Shown here piece by piece: positions 1 to 9,007 of a DNA stretch of 64,000 nt. The DNA lies in the NCBI GenBank assembly GCA_963812475.1, contig CAWEVI010000050.1, forward strand, positions 124,001 to 188,000, in the 5' to 3' direction. Both the position numbers and the translations under genes were made by a program. This DNA comes from JAMXLO01 sp963812475. Its GTDB lineage: Bacteria; Pseudomonadota; Alphaproteobacteria; Acetobacterales; Acetobacteraceae. The notes beneath the pieces were generated by a model, which ran no database searches, was not told the origin of the DNA, and worked only from the letters and a program-made list of their open reading frames with translations. The stretch's first letter is position 1. Every line of letters begins with the position of its first letter.

Positions 1-26
1 CCACCGACCAACTGACAGAGGTCGAC

Positions 27-1568
27 ATGGACACCGCCATTGCCCGCCCCGAACTGCTCCTGGTCGCCGATGCCGTCGCGCGGGAAAAGTCGATCGACCG
101 CGAGGAGGTGCTCGAGGCGATGGAGCAGGCCATCCAGAAGGCCGGCCGCGCCAAGTACGGGCACGAGAAGGACATCCGCGCCACGATCGACCGCAAGACC
201 GGCGACGTGCGTCTGTCGCGCTGGACCGAGGCGGTGGAAACGGTCGAGAACGAGGAAACTCAGATCCCTGTCCACATCGCCCGCAAGTTTCAGCCGGAAA
301 TCAAGCTCGGCGAACATCTGATCGATCCGCTTCCGCCGATCGATTTCGGCCGGATCGCGGCGCAGACCGCGAAGCAGGTGATCGTCCAGCGAGTGCGCGA
401 ATACGAGCGCAAGCGGCAATACGACGAATACAAGGACCGCGTCGGCGAGATCATCAATGGCGTGGTCAAGCGCACCGAGTACGGCAACCTGATGGTGGAA
501 CTCGGTCGCGCCGAAGCCCTGCTGCGGCGCGACGAGTTGATCCCGCGCGAGAGCTTCCGCAATGGCGATCGCGTGCGCGCCTACATCTACGACGTTCGCG
601 AGGAGCCACGCGGGCCGCAGATATTCCTGTCGCGCACGCATCCCGGCTTTCTGGCCAAGCTATTCGCCCAGGAGGTGCCGGAGATCTACGACGGCATCAT
701 CGAGATCAAGGCCGTGGCGCGCGATCCCGGCAGCCGTGCCAAGATGGCGGTGATAAGTCGGGACAGCTCGATCGACCCGGTCGGCGCCTGCGTCGGCATG
801 CGCGGCTCGCGCGTGCAGGCGGTGGTGCAGGAGTTGCAGGGCGAGAAGATCGACATCATCCCCTGGTCGCCGCAGGCCGCGACCTTCGTGGTGAACGCGC
901 TCGCGCCGGCCGAGGTCACCAAGGTGGTGATGGATGAGGAGGCCGGGCGCGTCGAGGTCGTGGTGCCCGAGGAGCAACTCAGCCTCGCCATCGGCCGCCG
1001 CGGCCAGAATGTGCGGCTGGCCTCGCAGCTGACCCGCTGGGACATCGATATCCTGACCGAGGCGGAGGAGAGCGAGCGGCGGCAGGAGGAGTTCCGCCGG
1101 CGCAGCAGCCTGTTCGTCGAAGCGCTCGACGTGGATGACGTGATCGCCGGGCTGCTGGTGACCGAGGATTTCTCCACCGTCGAGGAGCTGGCCTTCACGC
1201 CGGAGGAAGAACTCGCGGACATCGAAGGCTTCGACGAGAACATTGCTGCCGAGCTGATCCGCCGCGCCGAGGCTTTCATCACCCGCCGCGATACCGAGTT
1301 GTCGGAGAAGCGGGTGGAATTGGGTGTCAGCGACGATATCGCCGCCATCGAGGTGCTGACCCCGGCGATGCTGGTGGCGCTGGGCGAGAAGGGCGTGAAG
1401 ACGCTGGACGATCTGGCGGACCTCGCGTCGGATGAGCTGATCGAGATCGTCGGCGCGGGCAATATGGACGAGGCCACGGCGAATGATGTGATCATGGCCG
1501 CGCGCGCGCATTGGTTCGCGGACGAAGCCGCCCCCGTGGCCGCTGGCGAGGAGACGCATCACGACTGA
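27..1568 (+). CDS. nusA: Transcription termination/antitermination factor NusA
   Basis: NusA binds the RNA polymerase alpha C-terminal domain and nascent RNA, and modulates pausing, termination and antitermination in the cytoplasm. The 513-residue product has the family order: an N-terminal polymerase-binding domain (about 1-130), an S1 domain (about 137-201), KH1 around residues 217-282 with GMRG, KH2 around 303-345 with AIGRRGQNVRLAS, then two acidic helix-hairpin-helix repeats up to about 495, as is typical of proteobacteria. The ATG at 27 gives the canonical N-terminus beginning MDTAIARPELL. The gene opens a co-directional run (ylxR, infB, rbfA). In this order rimP would normally lie just upstream; only 26 bases are visible there, too few to call it. 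No anomaly is seen. Confidence 0.97.
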   Translation: MDTAIARPELLLVADAVAREKSIDREEVLEAMEQAIQKAGRAKYGHEKDIRATIDRKTGDVRLSRWTEAVETVENEETQIPVHIARKFQPEIKLGEHLIDPLPPIDFGRIAAQTAKQVIVQRVREYERKRQYDEYKDRVGEIINGVVKRTEYGNLMVELGRAEALLRRDELIPRESFRNGDRVRAYIYDVREEPRGPQIFLSRTHPGFLAKLFAQEVPEIYDGIIEIKAVARDPGSRAKMAVISRDSSIDPVGACVGMRGSRVQAVVQELQGEKIDIIPWSPQAATFVVNALAPAEVTKVVMDEEAGRVEVVVPEEQLSLAIGRRGQNVRLASQLTRWDIDILTEAEESERRQEEFRRRSSLFVEALDVDDVIAGLLVTEDFSTVEELAFTPEEELADIEGFDENIAAELIRRAEAFITRRDTELSEKRVELGVSDDIAAIEVLTPAMLVALGEKGVKTLDDLADLASDELIEIVGAGNMDEATANDVIMAARAHWFADEAAPVAAGEETHHD

Positions 1569-1590
1569 GGCAGCGCTGCCGGACGACCAC

Positions 1591-2289
1591 TTGGCGGATG
1601 ATGAGGCGGAAACCGGCCCGTTGCGCCGTTGTGTGGTCACGCGCGAGCGCCTTCCCAAGGAACGGATGATCCGCTTCGTCGTCGGTCCTGACCGAATGGT
1701 GGTGCCTGACTTGGCCGCAACCCTGCCCGGGCGGGGAATCTGGTTGAGCGCGCGTCGGGATGTGTTAGAAACCGCCCGCACCCAGGGAGGCCTGGGGCGT
1801 GTCTTCGCCAGGGCCGCGCGTGGTCCTGTCATGGTGCCCCCCGATCTCCCTGCCGTGCTCGAGGCGGCGCTGATTCGGCGGATCGGTGAATTGCTGGGGC
1901 TGGCACGCCGCGCCGGGCAGGCGGTCGCCGGGTTTGACAAGGCGCGTGAGTGGTTGCGGACCGGTCAGGGAAGACTGATCCTGCAGGCGTCGGATGGCAG
2001 TGCCGCGGAACGGGTACGTTTTTTGTCCGGGGCCAGGGCTTCGGTAACGGTGTTTGATCCTCTTCCGGCCGCCGCGCTTGGCCGGGTCTTCGGCCGTGAC
2101 CATGTGGTGCACGTGGCGATTGCATCCGGACGGCTGGGTGAGAGGCTTGCCATCGAGGCGTTGCGGCTGGATGGACTGAAACGAACCGCAGTCGACGGCA
2201 AGACTGATGCACACGAGTGGAACGATGACCGACGAGCTTCTCGGACCGGGTCCGGGGACGGTCACAAGATGGACGGGGCCAGCGGGTAA
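1591..2289 (+). CDS. ylxR: YlxR-family RNA-binding protein (DUF448) with L7Ae-like C-terminal domain
   Basis: This is the small nucleic-acid-binding protein conserved between nusA and infB. Residues about 9-85 form the YlxR fold, with RRCVVTRERLPKERMIRF and a PGRGIWL motif. Residues about 90-180 look like a ribosomal L7Ae/L30e-type domain (LLGLARRAGQAVAGF...). The exact role is unsettled: the family has been linked to nucleoid association and to RNA binding. The frame is open back into the nusA 3' end, and the first ordinary start codon is the TTG at 1591, giving 232 aa. However, GAGGAG at 1548-1553 precedes ATC-ACG-ACT-GAG at 1558, so initiation could occur there on a non-canonical ATC. The stop is 3 nt before infB, which implies translational coupling. 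Confidence 0.87.
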   Translation: MADDEAETGPLRRCVVTRERLPKERMIRFVVGPDRMVVPDLAATLPGRGIWLSARRDVLETARTQGGLGRVFARAARGPVMVPPDLPAVLEAALIRRIGELLGLARRAGQAVAGFDKAREWLRTGQGRLILQASDGSAAERVRFLSGARASVTVFDPLPAAALGRVFGRDHVVHVAIASGRLGERLAIEALRLDGLKRTAVDGKTDAHEWNDDRRASRTGSGDGHKMDGASG

Positions 2290-2292
2290 TAC

Positions 2293-4950
2293 ATGAGCGA
2301 AGGCAACGATCAGGACGCCGGCAAGGGTCGGCTCTCACTACGGCCGGCGGGACGCCTGGAACTCGGCCGCACGGTCGACGCCGGGTCCGTGCGACAAAGC
2401 TTCAGCCACGGCCGGTCGAAGGTCGTGCAGGTCGAGGTGCGGAAGAAGCGCGCCGGGGTCGCGGCGCCTGGTGCGCCGGCAGGCGGTGCCGTGCCAGGTC
2501 TTGGCGCAGGCGGAGTCACGGCTCCGGCTGCGCGTGGACCCTCTGCCGGCGGACGCGGCGGAGCGACGGCGGCGCCCCGCGCCCTCACGGCGACGGAGCT
2601 GGCCGCCCGCCAGCGCGCGCTGGTCGAGCAGCAACGTGAGGCGGCCAAGCGGGAGGCCGAGCGGCGCGAGCAGGAGACGATTTCGATCCTGTCGGCGGCC
2701 GAGGAGGCGCGCCGGCGCGAAGAAGAGGCGCGCAAGGCCGCGGAAGAGGACTCCCGCCGCGAGGCCCAGGAGGCCGCGCAGAGAGAAGCCGAGGAGGCAG
2801 CGCGCAAGGCGGCCGAGGCCACGGTGACGGCGCAGGCCGCGGATCCCGCGGCGCGTGGCGTCGAGGAGCCGCGTCGCCGGGCCGCAACCCCGGTTGCCTC
2901 GCCAACCGCGCCGACCGAAACCCTGCGTCTCCGGCCTGGCACGCGCGGCGCCGAGGATGAGGACGAAGCGCGCCCGGTTCGTCGGCCGGGCGGTGCGTTG
3001 GTACCGCGCAAGCCGCAGGTCGCGGTCGCGAAGAAGGGCACCGACAGCGGGCGCCGTGCAGGCCGCATCGACGTTCAGGCTGCGATCGAGGGCGAGGACG
3101 AACGGGTGCGTTCGCTGGCCTCGGTTCGGCGCCAGCGCGAGCGCGAGCGCCGCCAGGCGGAGCTGGAACTGCTGCGATCGGATCAGGTGAAAGTCGTGCG
3201 CGATGTGATTCTGCCGGATACGATCACGGTGCAGGAATTGGCCAACCGGATGGCCACACGCACCGGCGAAGTGGTCAAGGCGTTGATGAAGCTCGGCGTG
3301 ATGGCGACCATCACGCAGACGCTGGATGCCGATACCGCCGAACTGGTGGTGCAGGAATTCGGCCATCGGGCGCGCCGCGTCTCGGAATCCGATGTCGAGA
3401 TGGGCCTGGAGGGCGTTGCCGACACCGAGTCGGAACTGCTGCCGCGGCCGCCGGTGGTCACCATCATGGGCCACGTGGATCACGGCAAGACGTCGCTGCT
3501 CGACGCACTGCGTTCGACCGACGTAGCGGCCGGCGAAGCGGGCGGCATCACCCAGCATATCGGCGCCTATCAGGTGCAGATGCCGGGCGGCGAGAAGATC
3601 ACCTTCATCGATACGCCCGGTCACGAGGCGTTCACCGCCATGCGTGCTCGCGGCGCATCGGTGACCGACATCGTCGTGCTGGTGGTGGCGGCCGATGACG
3701 GCGTCATGCCACAGACCATCGAGGCCATCCGCCATGCCAAGGCAGCCGGCGCGCCGCTGATCGTCGCGATCAACAAGATGGACCGCCCGGACGCCAACCC
3801 GACCCGCGTGCGGCAGGAACTGCTCAGCTACGAGGTCGTGGTCGAGGACATGGGCGGCGAGACGCAGGATGTGGAGGTTTCGGCGACCAAGAAGACCGGA
3901 CTGGACAAGCTGGCCGAGGCGATCGCGCTGCAGGCCGAAATCCTTGATTTGAAGGCGAATCCCAACCGCGCCGCCGAGGGTGCGGTAATCGAGAGCCGAC
4001 TCGACCGCGGCCGCGGTCCGATCGCGACCGTGCTGGTGCAGAAAGGCACCTTGCGGCAGGGCGACATCGTGGTCGCCGGCGCCGAGTGGGGCCGGGTGCG
4101 CGCGATGCTGGACGACAAGGGCCGCACGGTGTCCGACGCACGCCCATCCACGCCGGTCGAGATCCTCGGCCTGGCCGGCGTGCCATCGGCCGGCGAGCCG
4201 TTTGTCGCGGTGGAGAACGAAAGCCGCGCGCGCGAAATCGCCGAGTTCCGCACGCGGAAGCTGCGCGAGAAGGCGGCCGGCGCGAGTGCCGGCGCGCGCG
4301 GCACGCTTGACCAGATGCTGGCTCGCATTCAGGCAGGCGACCAGAAGGAAGTCGCCGTGCTGATCAAGGCCGATGTGCAGGGCAGCGCGGAGGCGATTCA
4401 GGCAACCGTGCTCAAGCTGGCCCATGAGGAGGTGAAGGTCCGCGTGCTGCACGCCGCCGTCGGCCAGATCACCGAAAGCGACATCCAGCTCGCCAAGGCA
4501 TCCGACGCGGTGATCCTGGCATTCAACGTGCGCGCAACGTCGCAGGCCCGTGACCTGGCACAGCGCGAGGGCGTCGACATCCGCTACTACTCGATCATCT
4601 ACGAGGTCGCGGACGACATCGAGAAGCTGGTGCAGGGCAAGGTTGCGCCGAAGGAGCGCGAGCGCTTCCTGGGCTACGCCGAAGTTCGAAAGGTGTTCAG
4701 CATCACCCGTGTGGGCAAGGTCGCCGGCTGCATGGTCACCGACGGCCTGGTCAAGCGCGGTTCCGGTGTCCGCGTGCTGCGCGACAACGTGGTAATCCAT
4801 AATGGCGAACTGTCGCAGCTCAAGCGCTTCAAGGAAGACGTTCGCGAGGTGGCGCGCGGCTACGAGTGCGGGCTGTCGTTCGCCAATTTCCATGACCTGC
4901 AGGAAGGCAACGTCATCGAGTGCTTCGAGACGGAGATGGTGCCGGCTTGA
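2293..4950 (+). CDS. infB: Translation initiation factor IF-2
   Basis: IF-2 is the GTPase that places fMet-tRNA in the ribosomal P site and promotes subunit joining. The 885-residue product has a basic N-terminus, a long low-complexity Ala/Glu/Arg helix (about 100-190), the IF2_N subdomain (about 300-365), then the G domain: G1 GHVDHGKT at about 393-400, G3 DTPGHEAF at about 440, G4 NKMD at about 494, and SATKKTG after it. Beta-barrel domain II, domain III and the fMet-tRNA-binding domain IV follow, ending FETEMVPA. The ATG at 2293 lies 3 nt after the ylxR stop. The last codons overlap the rbfA start (TTGA). Length is normal for an alphaproteobacterium with an extended N-terminus. Confidence 0.98.
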   Translation: MSEGNDQDAGKGRLSLRPAGRLELGRTVDAGSVRQSFSHGRSKVVQVEVRKKRAGVAAPGAPAGGAVPGLGAGGVTAPAARGPSAGGRGGATAAPRALTATELAARQRALVEQQREAAKREAERREQETISILSAAEEARRREEEARKAAEEDSRREAQEAAQREAEEAARKAAEATVTAQAADPAARGVEEPRRRAATPVASPTAPTETLRLRPGTRGAEDEDEARPVRRPGGALVPRKPQVAVAKKGTDSGRRAGRIDVQAAIEGEDERVRSLASVRRQRERERRQAELELLRSDQVKVVRDVILPDTITVQELANRMATRTGEVVKALMKLGVMATITQTLDADTAELVVQEFGHRARRVSESDVEMGLEGVADTESELLPRPPVVTIMGHVDHGKTSLLDALRSTDVAAGEAGGITQHIGAYQVQMPGGEKITFIDTPGHEAFTAMRARGASVTDIVVLVVAADDGVMPQTIEAIRHAKAAGAPLIVAINKMDRPDANPTRVRQELLSYEVVVEDMGGETQDVEVSATKKTGLDKLAEAIALQAEILDLKANPNRAAEGAVIESRLDRGRGPIATVLVQKGTLRQGDIVVAGAEWGRVRAMLDDKGRTVSDARPSTPVEILGLAGVPSAGEPFVAVENESRAREIAEFRTRKLREKAAGASAGARGTLDQMLARIQAGDQKEVAVLIKADVQGSAEAIQATVLKLAHEEVKVRVLHAAVGQITESDIQLAKASDAVILAFNVRATSQARDLAQREGVDIRYYSIIYEVADDIEKLVQGKVAPKERERFLGYAEVRKVFSITRVGKVAGCMVTDGLVKRGSGVRVLRDNVVIHNGELSQLKRFKEDVREVARGYECGLSFANFHDLQEGNVIECFETEMVPA

Positions 4951-5336
4951 GGAAGCAGGCGGCCGGACCGTCGCAACGTCAATTGCGCGTGGCGGAGGAG
5001 ATTCGCCACGTGCTCGCCGGCGTGTTCGCGCGCCACGAATTGCGTGACCCGGATCTGGCGGATGTGCTGATCACGGTGACCGAAGTGCGCATCGGTCCTG
5101 ACCTGAAGCACGCGATTGCATTTGTCGCGCGGCTCGGCCGTTCGGATGTCGATGTGCTGCTACCCGCGCTCAAGCGCGCCACACCGTTTCTGCGCGGCCA
5201 TGTAGCACATTCGCTGCGGCTGAAGTTCGCGCCCGACCTGACGTTCCAGCCCGATACGGCGCTTGAGTACGCGACCAAGATCGATCGCCTGCTGCACGCG
5301 CCCCAGGTGGCGCGTGATCTGGGTAAGCTGGACTGA
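4947..5336 (+). CDS. rbfA: 30S ribosome-binding factor A
   Basis: RbfA is a single KH-fold protein needed for maturation of the 16S rRNA 5' end and for cold adaptation. The product has the family core SQRQLRVAEEIRHVLAG, then an ITVTEVRIGPDLKHA strand and LRLKFAPDLTFQPDTALEYATKID. I chose the TTG at 4947, which overlaps the infB stop in the arrangement TTGA and follows the purine-rich GGAGATGG. An upstream GTG at 4920 in the same frame would add nine non-conserved residues. At 129 aa the length is normal. In many proteobacteria truB and rpsO follow. Here the operon ends and a minus-strand lipoprotein converges. Confidence 0.93.
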   Translation: MRKQAAGPSQRQLRVAEEIRHVLAGVFARHELRDPDLADVLITVTEVRIGPDLKHAIAFVARLGRSDVDVLLPALKRATPFLRGHVAHSLRLKFAPDLTFQPDTALEYATKIDRLLHAPQVARDLGKLD

Positions 5337-5341
5337 ATCCG

Positions 5342-5373
5342 ATGCTCATCGCCCCTTTGGGCGCACCAAGCAT
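5342..5373. terminator. Hairpin between rbfA and a convergent small gene
   Basis: A nested inverted repeat lies 5 nt after the rbfA stop: outer arms ATGCT (5342-5346) and AGCAT (5369-5373), inner arms CGCCC (5350-5354) and GGGCG (5359-5363). It sits between two convergent genes, so it could act on both strands. There is no U-tract, so factor-independent termination is only a possibility. Confidence 0.35.
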
Positions 5374-5381
5374 GTGGCGCT

Positions 5382-5504
5382 CTAAGGATCGTTGACGTCA
5401 TCGGCGGGCGGCCAGAGATAGACGTTGGTCCGGTGGGCGCCACACGCGGCAAGGCCGAGGCCGATCACCGCAAGCATGAGCAGCATCAAAATGCGGGTTC
5501 CCAT
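5382..5504 (-). CDS. Very small predicted lipoprotein (40 aa)
   Basis: A 40-codon frame on the minus strand encodes MGTRILMLLMLAVIGLGL, a lipobox LAACGA with the cysteine at residue 21, and a short exported tail ending ADDVNDP. It looks like a complete secretory signal peptidase II substrate whose mature part is only about 20 residues, similar in size to small entericidin-like or YgdI-like lipoproteins, although I see no specific family match. The ATG at 5504 has AGG about 10 nt upstream. An in-frame extension to 5744 overlaps the divergent sigma gene and has no lipoprotein-like content, so I rejected it. Function unknown. Confidence 0.55.
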   Translation of the reverse strand: MGTRILMLLMLAVIGLGLAACGAHRTNVYLWPPADDVNDP

Positions 5505-5604
5505 CGCAGACAACCTCGTGCCGCCGGTGATTATTGCAAGACCACGCATCCGTTTCGCGGCTTGCAACGTATAGGCTAGTGTCGAACCGAAACGGCGCCC
5601 GAGC

Positions 5605-6162
5605 ATGTCCGCAACCATGAATGCTGCCACAAGCGACGATACTGCCGTGTTGCTGCATCGTTGCGCCGGCGGTGATCGTGCGGCATTTCGCCTGCTGTAT
5701 GACCGCTGGGGTAGTCGGCTGTACGGCATAGCGCTACGGATCACGCGGCAACCCGCATTGGCGGCGGACGCGCTGCACGATGCCTTCCTGCAGATCTGGC
5801 AGCAGGCGCGCCGCTATGACCCCGCCCGGGGCGGGGCGGAGGCGTGGATGGTCGGCATGGTGCGCTACCGCGCGCTGGACATCGTCCGCCGGCAAGCCCG
5901 CGAAATCCCCGGCTACGAACCCGAGGAGCGCGAGGACGGAAGCCCCGATGCCCTGGCTCGCCTGGTCAGCACGACCGAAGGCGCAGCGCTGCATCGCTGC
6001 CTCAAGGAACTGGAAGAGGAGCGGCGTCGTCTGGTGGTGATGGCGTTCGTTGACGGACTGTCGCACAGCGAGCTTGCCGTGCAGCTGCGCTTGCCGCTGG
6101 GCACGGTGAAGTCGTGGATCAGGCGCAGCCTGATGCAGCTGCGCGGGTGCCTGGCGTCATGA
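5605..6162 (+). CDS. ECF-type RNA polymerase sigma factor (SigK/RpoE-like)
   Basis: This is an alternative sigma factor of the extracytoplasmic-function class. In the 185-residue product, region 2 spans about 20-90 (FRLLYDRWGSRLYGIALRI, then ALHDAFLQIWQQARRYD) and region 4 spans about 125-180 with the helix-turn-helix GLSHSELAVQLRLPLGTVKSWIRR. There is no region 3, as expected for the class. The last base triplet overlaps the start of the next gene (ATGA), which encodes a membrane anti-sigma factor, so this is a classic sigma/anti-sigma pair that probably autoregulates from the promoter region upstream of 5605. The inducing signal is not visible in the sequence. Confidence 0.92.
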   Translation: MSATMNAATSDDTAVLLHRCAGGDRAAFRLLYDRWGSRLYGIALRITRQPALAADALHDAFLQIWQQARRYDPARGGAEAWMVGMVRYRALDIVRRQAREIPGYEPEEREDGSPDALARLVSTTEGAALHRCLKELEEERRRLVVMAFVDGLSHSELAVQLRLPLGTVKSWIRRSLMQLRGCLAS

Positions 6163-6836
6163 GCGGCGAACAGGACCGCGATCTGCTCGCCGCCGAATAC
6201 GTGCTCGGCTCACTCGAGGGTCACGAGCGCCGCGAGGCGGAGCGCCTGCTTTCCGTGGACCCGGCATTCGCACACTCGGTCTCTGCCTGGCAGCAACGTC
6301 TGACACCGCTGGCCGGGCAAGTTGCGCCGGCAGCGCCGCCCGCCGATCTGTGGCGCCGCATCGAACGGGGCATCGCACCGGCGGCCACCGTCGCGATCTC
6401 TCCGTTCCGCCGCCGCGCCCGGTTCTGGCAGGCGACAACCGCGGGCGCGCTGGCGATCGCCGCGGCGCTCGCGGCTTTCATGGTGCTCCGCCAGCCGGAG
6501 CAGACGCGTGTCGCCTTGCTGGCGCCATTGGCGGGCGGGCCGCCGGTGCTGATGGCAAGGGTCGAACGCGGCGATGGGCTTGTCGTGCGGCCGACCACGT
6601 CGATCGCCGTGCCGACCGACAAGGACCTCGAGCTTTGGGCACTGCCGCAAGGTGAGACGAAGCCACGTTCGCTTGGCGTGCTGCCGCCTTCGGGTCGTCA
6701 GCTCACAGCACAGCTCGCCCCCGGAACTCAGTTGATGGTCAGTCTGGAGCCGAAGGGTGGATCCCCGACGGGACAGCCGACGGGGCCGGTACTATATGCC
6801 GGGTGGCTCACAAACATCGAGATACCGCGCGGTTAG
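6159..6836 (+). CDS. Anti-sigma factor, RskA-like, single membrane span
   Basis: The product is the membrane-bound partner that would sequester the sigma factor encoded just upstream. The cytoplasmic N-terminal part (LLAAEYVLGSLEGHERREAERLL) matches the RskA/anti-sigma-K helical domain. A hydrophobic helix at about 91-110 crosses the membrane, and the periplasmic C-terminal part (LELWALPQGETKPRSLGVL and PTGPVLYAG) is the RskA domain. The start is the ATG at 6159, which shares ATGA with the sigma stop. The frame is open further upstream only inside the sigma gene. At 225 aa the length is typical. No zinc-binding HxxxCxxC motif is present, so this is not a ZAS-type factor. Confidence 0.88.
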   Translation: MSGEQDRDLLAAEYVLGSLEGHERREAERLLSVDPAFAHSVSAWQQRLTPLAGQVAPAAPPADLWRRIERGIAPAATVAISPFRRRARFWQATTAGALAIAAALAAFMVLRQPEQTRVALLAPLAGGPPVLMARVERGDGLVVRPTTSIAVPTDKDLELWALPQGETKPRSLGVLPPSGRQLTAQLAPGTQLMVSLEPKGGSPTGQPTGPVLYAGWLTNIEIPRG

Positions 6837-6897
6837 AGCGCCCATCGAACAGGGGCTATTGCGTCAGGTGGCGGCATTCCTGGGCGGAGCGGGCGCT

Positions 6898-8112
6898 TCA
6901 CTTCGGCGGGTTGAGCTCCTTCCAAGGATCCTTCACGTCGGCGATCGTCTCAAACTCAACGTTGGCAAGTTTACCGTCCCGCATCTCCGTGCGCCGCATA
7001 TAAATGTTCTGGATGATATCGCGCGTGTCGGGATCGATCGAGATCGGCCCGCGTGGGCTGTTGGCGTTCTTCCAGCCCTTGAGGATTGCCATCGCCTGGT
7101 CGCCGGTAAAGCTGCCATTTGTCTGCTTGATCACATCGAAGACCGCGGCCATGCCATCCCAGCCGCCAACGGAAAGGAAGTCGGGCGCCGATTTGGCACC
7201 GTACTCCTTGACCCAGGCGGCGACGAATTCGGCGTTCGCCGGGCGCACCGCCGCCGCCGAGTAGTTGCCGGCGGTGACAAGACCAATGGGAGCGTCTCCC
7301 ATGTTCGGCAACTCCTCGTCGGCGACCAGGTCCTGAGTCGCAACAACCTTGATGCCGGCCTCGCGAATCCCAAGGTCCCGGATCGCCTTCATCATGGCGG
7401 TGGACTGCGTGCCGCCGGGAACGAAGATGAACAGCACGTCCGGTCTGGCGTCCTTGACCTTCTGCACGAACGGGGCGAAGTCGGCGTTGCTGGGCGGGAA
7501 GCGCACCACGCTCACGATCTGACCGCCGGCGTCGGTAAAGCCCTTGGTGAACGCGTTCTCGGCGTCATGACCCGGGATGAAATCGCTCACCGCGGTAGAG
7601 GCCTTCTTCCAACCCTGGCTGGCCGCCCATTTGCCGAGCGGCATCGCGGTCTGCCATTGGGTAAAAGAGACACGTGCAACGTACGGCGAGATGCGCGGTA
7701 TCGCGACCCCCGCGGCATTGGTGAGCACAAGCGGAATCTTGGCCTCGGCCGTGAGCGGGGCGATGGCCGCCGCGATCGGAGATCCCACGAGCCCGAGCAG
7801 GATGTTGACCTTGTCCCGGGTGATCAGCTCCTGTGCCAGACGTTTGCCGACCTCCGGGCTTGAATCATCGTCACGATTGATGACTTCGATGCCGATTCCG
7901 GCAGGCAGGTCGGTCATGTGCAGCTTGGCATAGAGGTCGATGCCCTTCTGCATTTCGTCCCCCGCCGCCGCGAGGAATCCTGATCGGCTGTTGATGACAC
8001 CGACCTTGACGATCGTCTGCGCATTCGCCGTCATGGGAACGGACACACCGAGCGCCGCCGCGCCTGCTGTGCCACCGCAAAGTTCGATAAATCGGCGGCG
8101 CGCGAGGCGCAT
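6898..8112 (-). CDS. LivK-type ABC substrate-binding protein with Tat-like signal
   Basis: This is a periplasmic binding protein of the branched-chain-amino-acid (type I fold) family. The N-terminus MRLARRRFIELCGG followed by a hydrophobic stretch ending TANAQT reads as a twin-arginine-type export signal. The mature part starts IVKVGVINSRSGFLAAAG and contains the GLVGSPIAAAIAPLTAEAKIP segment typical of the family. Mature ligand is unknown; related orphan proteins bind amides, aromatic acids or amino acids. The start at 8112 is preceded by AGGAG; a longer in-frame version to 8196 has no signal-peptide character. No permease or ATPase genes are adjacent, so it is an orphan or works with a distant transporter. 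Confidence 0.88.
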   Translation of the reverse strand: MRLARRRFIELCGGTAGAAALGVSVPMTANAQTIVKVGVINSRSGFLAAAGDEMQKGIDLYAKLHMTDLPAGIGIEVINRDDDSSPEVGKRLAQELITRDKVNILLGLVGSPIAAAIAPLTAEAKIPLVLTNAAGVAIPRISPYVARVSFTQWQTAMPLGKWAASQGWKKASTAVSDFIPGHDAENAFTKGFTDAGGQIVSVVRFPPSNADFAPFVQKVKDARPDVLFIFVPGGTQSTAMMKAIRDLGIREAGIKVVATQDLVADEELPNMGDAPIGLVTAGNYSAAAVRPANAEFVAAWVKEYGAKSAPDFLSVGGWDGMAAVFDVIKQTNGSFTGDQAMAILKGWKNANSPRGPISIDPDTRDIIQNIYMRRTEMRDGKLANVEFETIADVKDPWKELNPPK

Positions 8113-8229
8113 TGGGCTCTCCTGTTCGATCACTGTCGATTTTGGCAGATTTCCTGATCGTCCAGGTTTCGTAACATCTGGCGGCATGCGCTGCAAGCGG
8201 CCAAATATGGACCAACCTTGCGTGGGGCA

Positions 8230-8973
8230 TCAGCTGCCGCTGAACCAGTTGTAGCCGTAATCCTCCCAGAATCCGCCCGGATATGCATTGGCCACTTCGA
8301 TGGCGACGACATGCTTCGGGTTTTTGAATCCAAGTTTGCTCGGCACCCGCAGCTTGATCGGGAAACCATAGGCCGCCGGCAGCGGCGCGTCGCGGAAGGT
8401 CAGTGCGAGCAGCGTCTGCTTGTGCAGCGCGGTCGCCATATCGATGCTGCTCCGGTAGTTGTCGGCGCAACGGAAGGACACGTAGCGCGCACGCGTGTCG
8501 GCGCCGATGCGCGCAAGAAAATCGCGAAACGGCACGCCGCCCCATTTTCCGATCGCGCTCCAACCCTCGATGCAGATGTGGCGCGTGATCTGAGCCGCTT
8601 GCGGCAGTGCCGCGAGTTCCGCGAGTGTCCACGGACGGCGGTCCGCGATGAGCCCCGACAGTTCCAGCCGCCAGGAATCGCCATCGACTTGGCGCACTTC
8701 GTTCAGCGGATAGTAGGCGTTGAATGGGAACGGATCGGTGATGTCGGCTTCGCTGTAGGTCGGCGCCAGGCGGGCGCGGCTGAACAGCGCGGCCTGCACG
8801 GTGTCATTACAGCGGGACATTGCCGTCAGCACGTGATCCACCGTGTCGTCGTCTTCGAGATTGCAGCCGGTGAGCAGCGAAAGCGCGCCGATCGACAGAC
8901 TGCCGCGCAACAAAAGCCGGCGCGATACGCGCTCAAGGCCCGTGCGATGGATGGCGGGATTGATGCGGGCCAT
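8230..8973 (-). CDS. Molybdopterin-dependent oxidoreductase, sulfite oxidase/MsrP fold, exported
   Basis: This is a catalytic subunit carrying a Moco of the sulfite-oxidase type. The N-terminus has SRRLLLRG followed by LLTGC, which suggests Tat export combined with lipidation at Cys37. The key segment ITRHICIEGWSAIGKWGGV contains the Cys that ligates Mo in this family and the EGWSAIG signature. The C-terminal part ends GGFWEDYGYNWFSGS. The physiological substrate is unknown; MsrP homologues reduce protein methionine sulfoxide, others oxidise sulfite. It is last in a three-gene minus-strand operon after a fasciclin protein and a cytochrome b, so electrons probably pass between this subunit and the membrane quinone pool through the cytochrome. 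ATG at 8973 or GTG at 8976 are both possible starts. Confidence 0.87.
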   Translation of the reverse strand: MARINPAIHRTGLERVSRRLLLRGSLSIGALSLLTGCNLEDDDTVDHVLTAMSRCNDTVQAALFSRARLAPTYSEADITDPFPFNAYYPLNEVRQVDGDSWRLELSGLIADRRPWTLAELAALPQAAQITRHICIEGWSAIGKWGGVPFRDFLARIGADTRARYVSFRCADNYRSSIDMATALHKQTLLALTFRDAPLPAAYGFPIKLRVPSKLGFKNPKHVVAIEVANAYPGGFWEDYGYNWFSGS

Positions 8974-9007
8974 CACACATTCTTTTCACTGTGCAATGCG
9001 CGGCCGG

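Noticed and set aside
660..4893. Long minus-strand open frames opposite nusA and infB
   Set aside because: They are antisense shadows of high-GC coding sequence, rich in His, Arg and Gly with no motifs.
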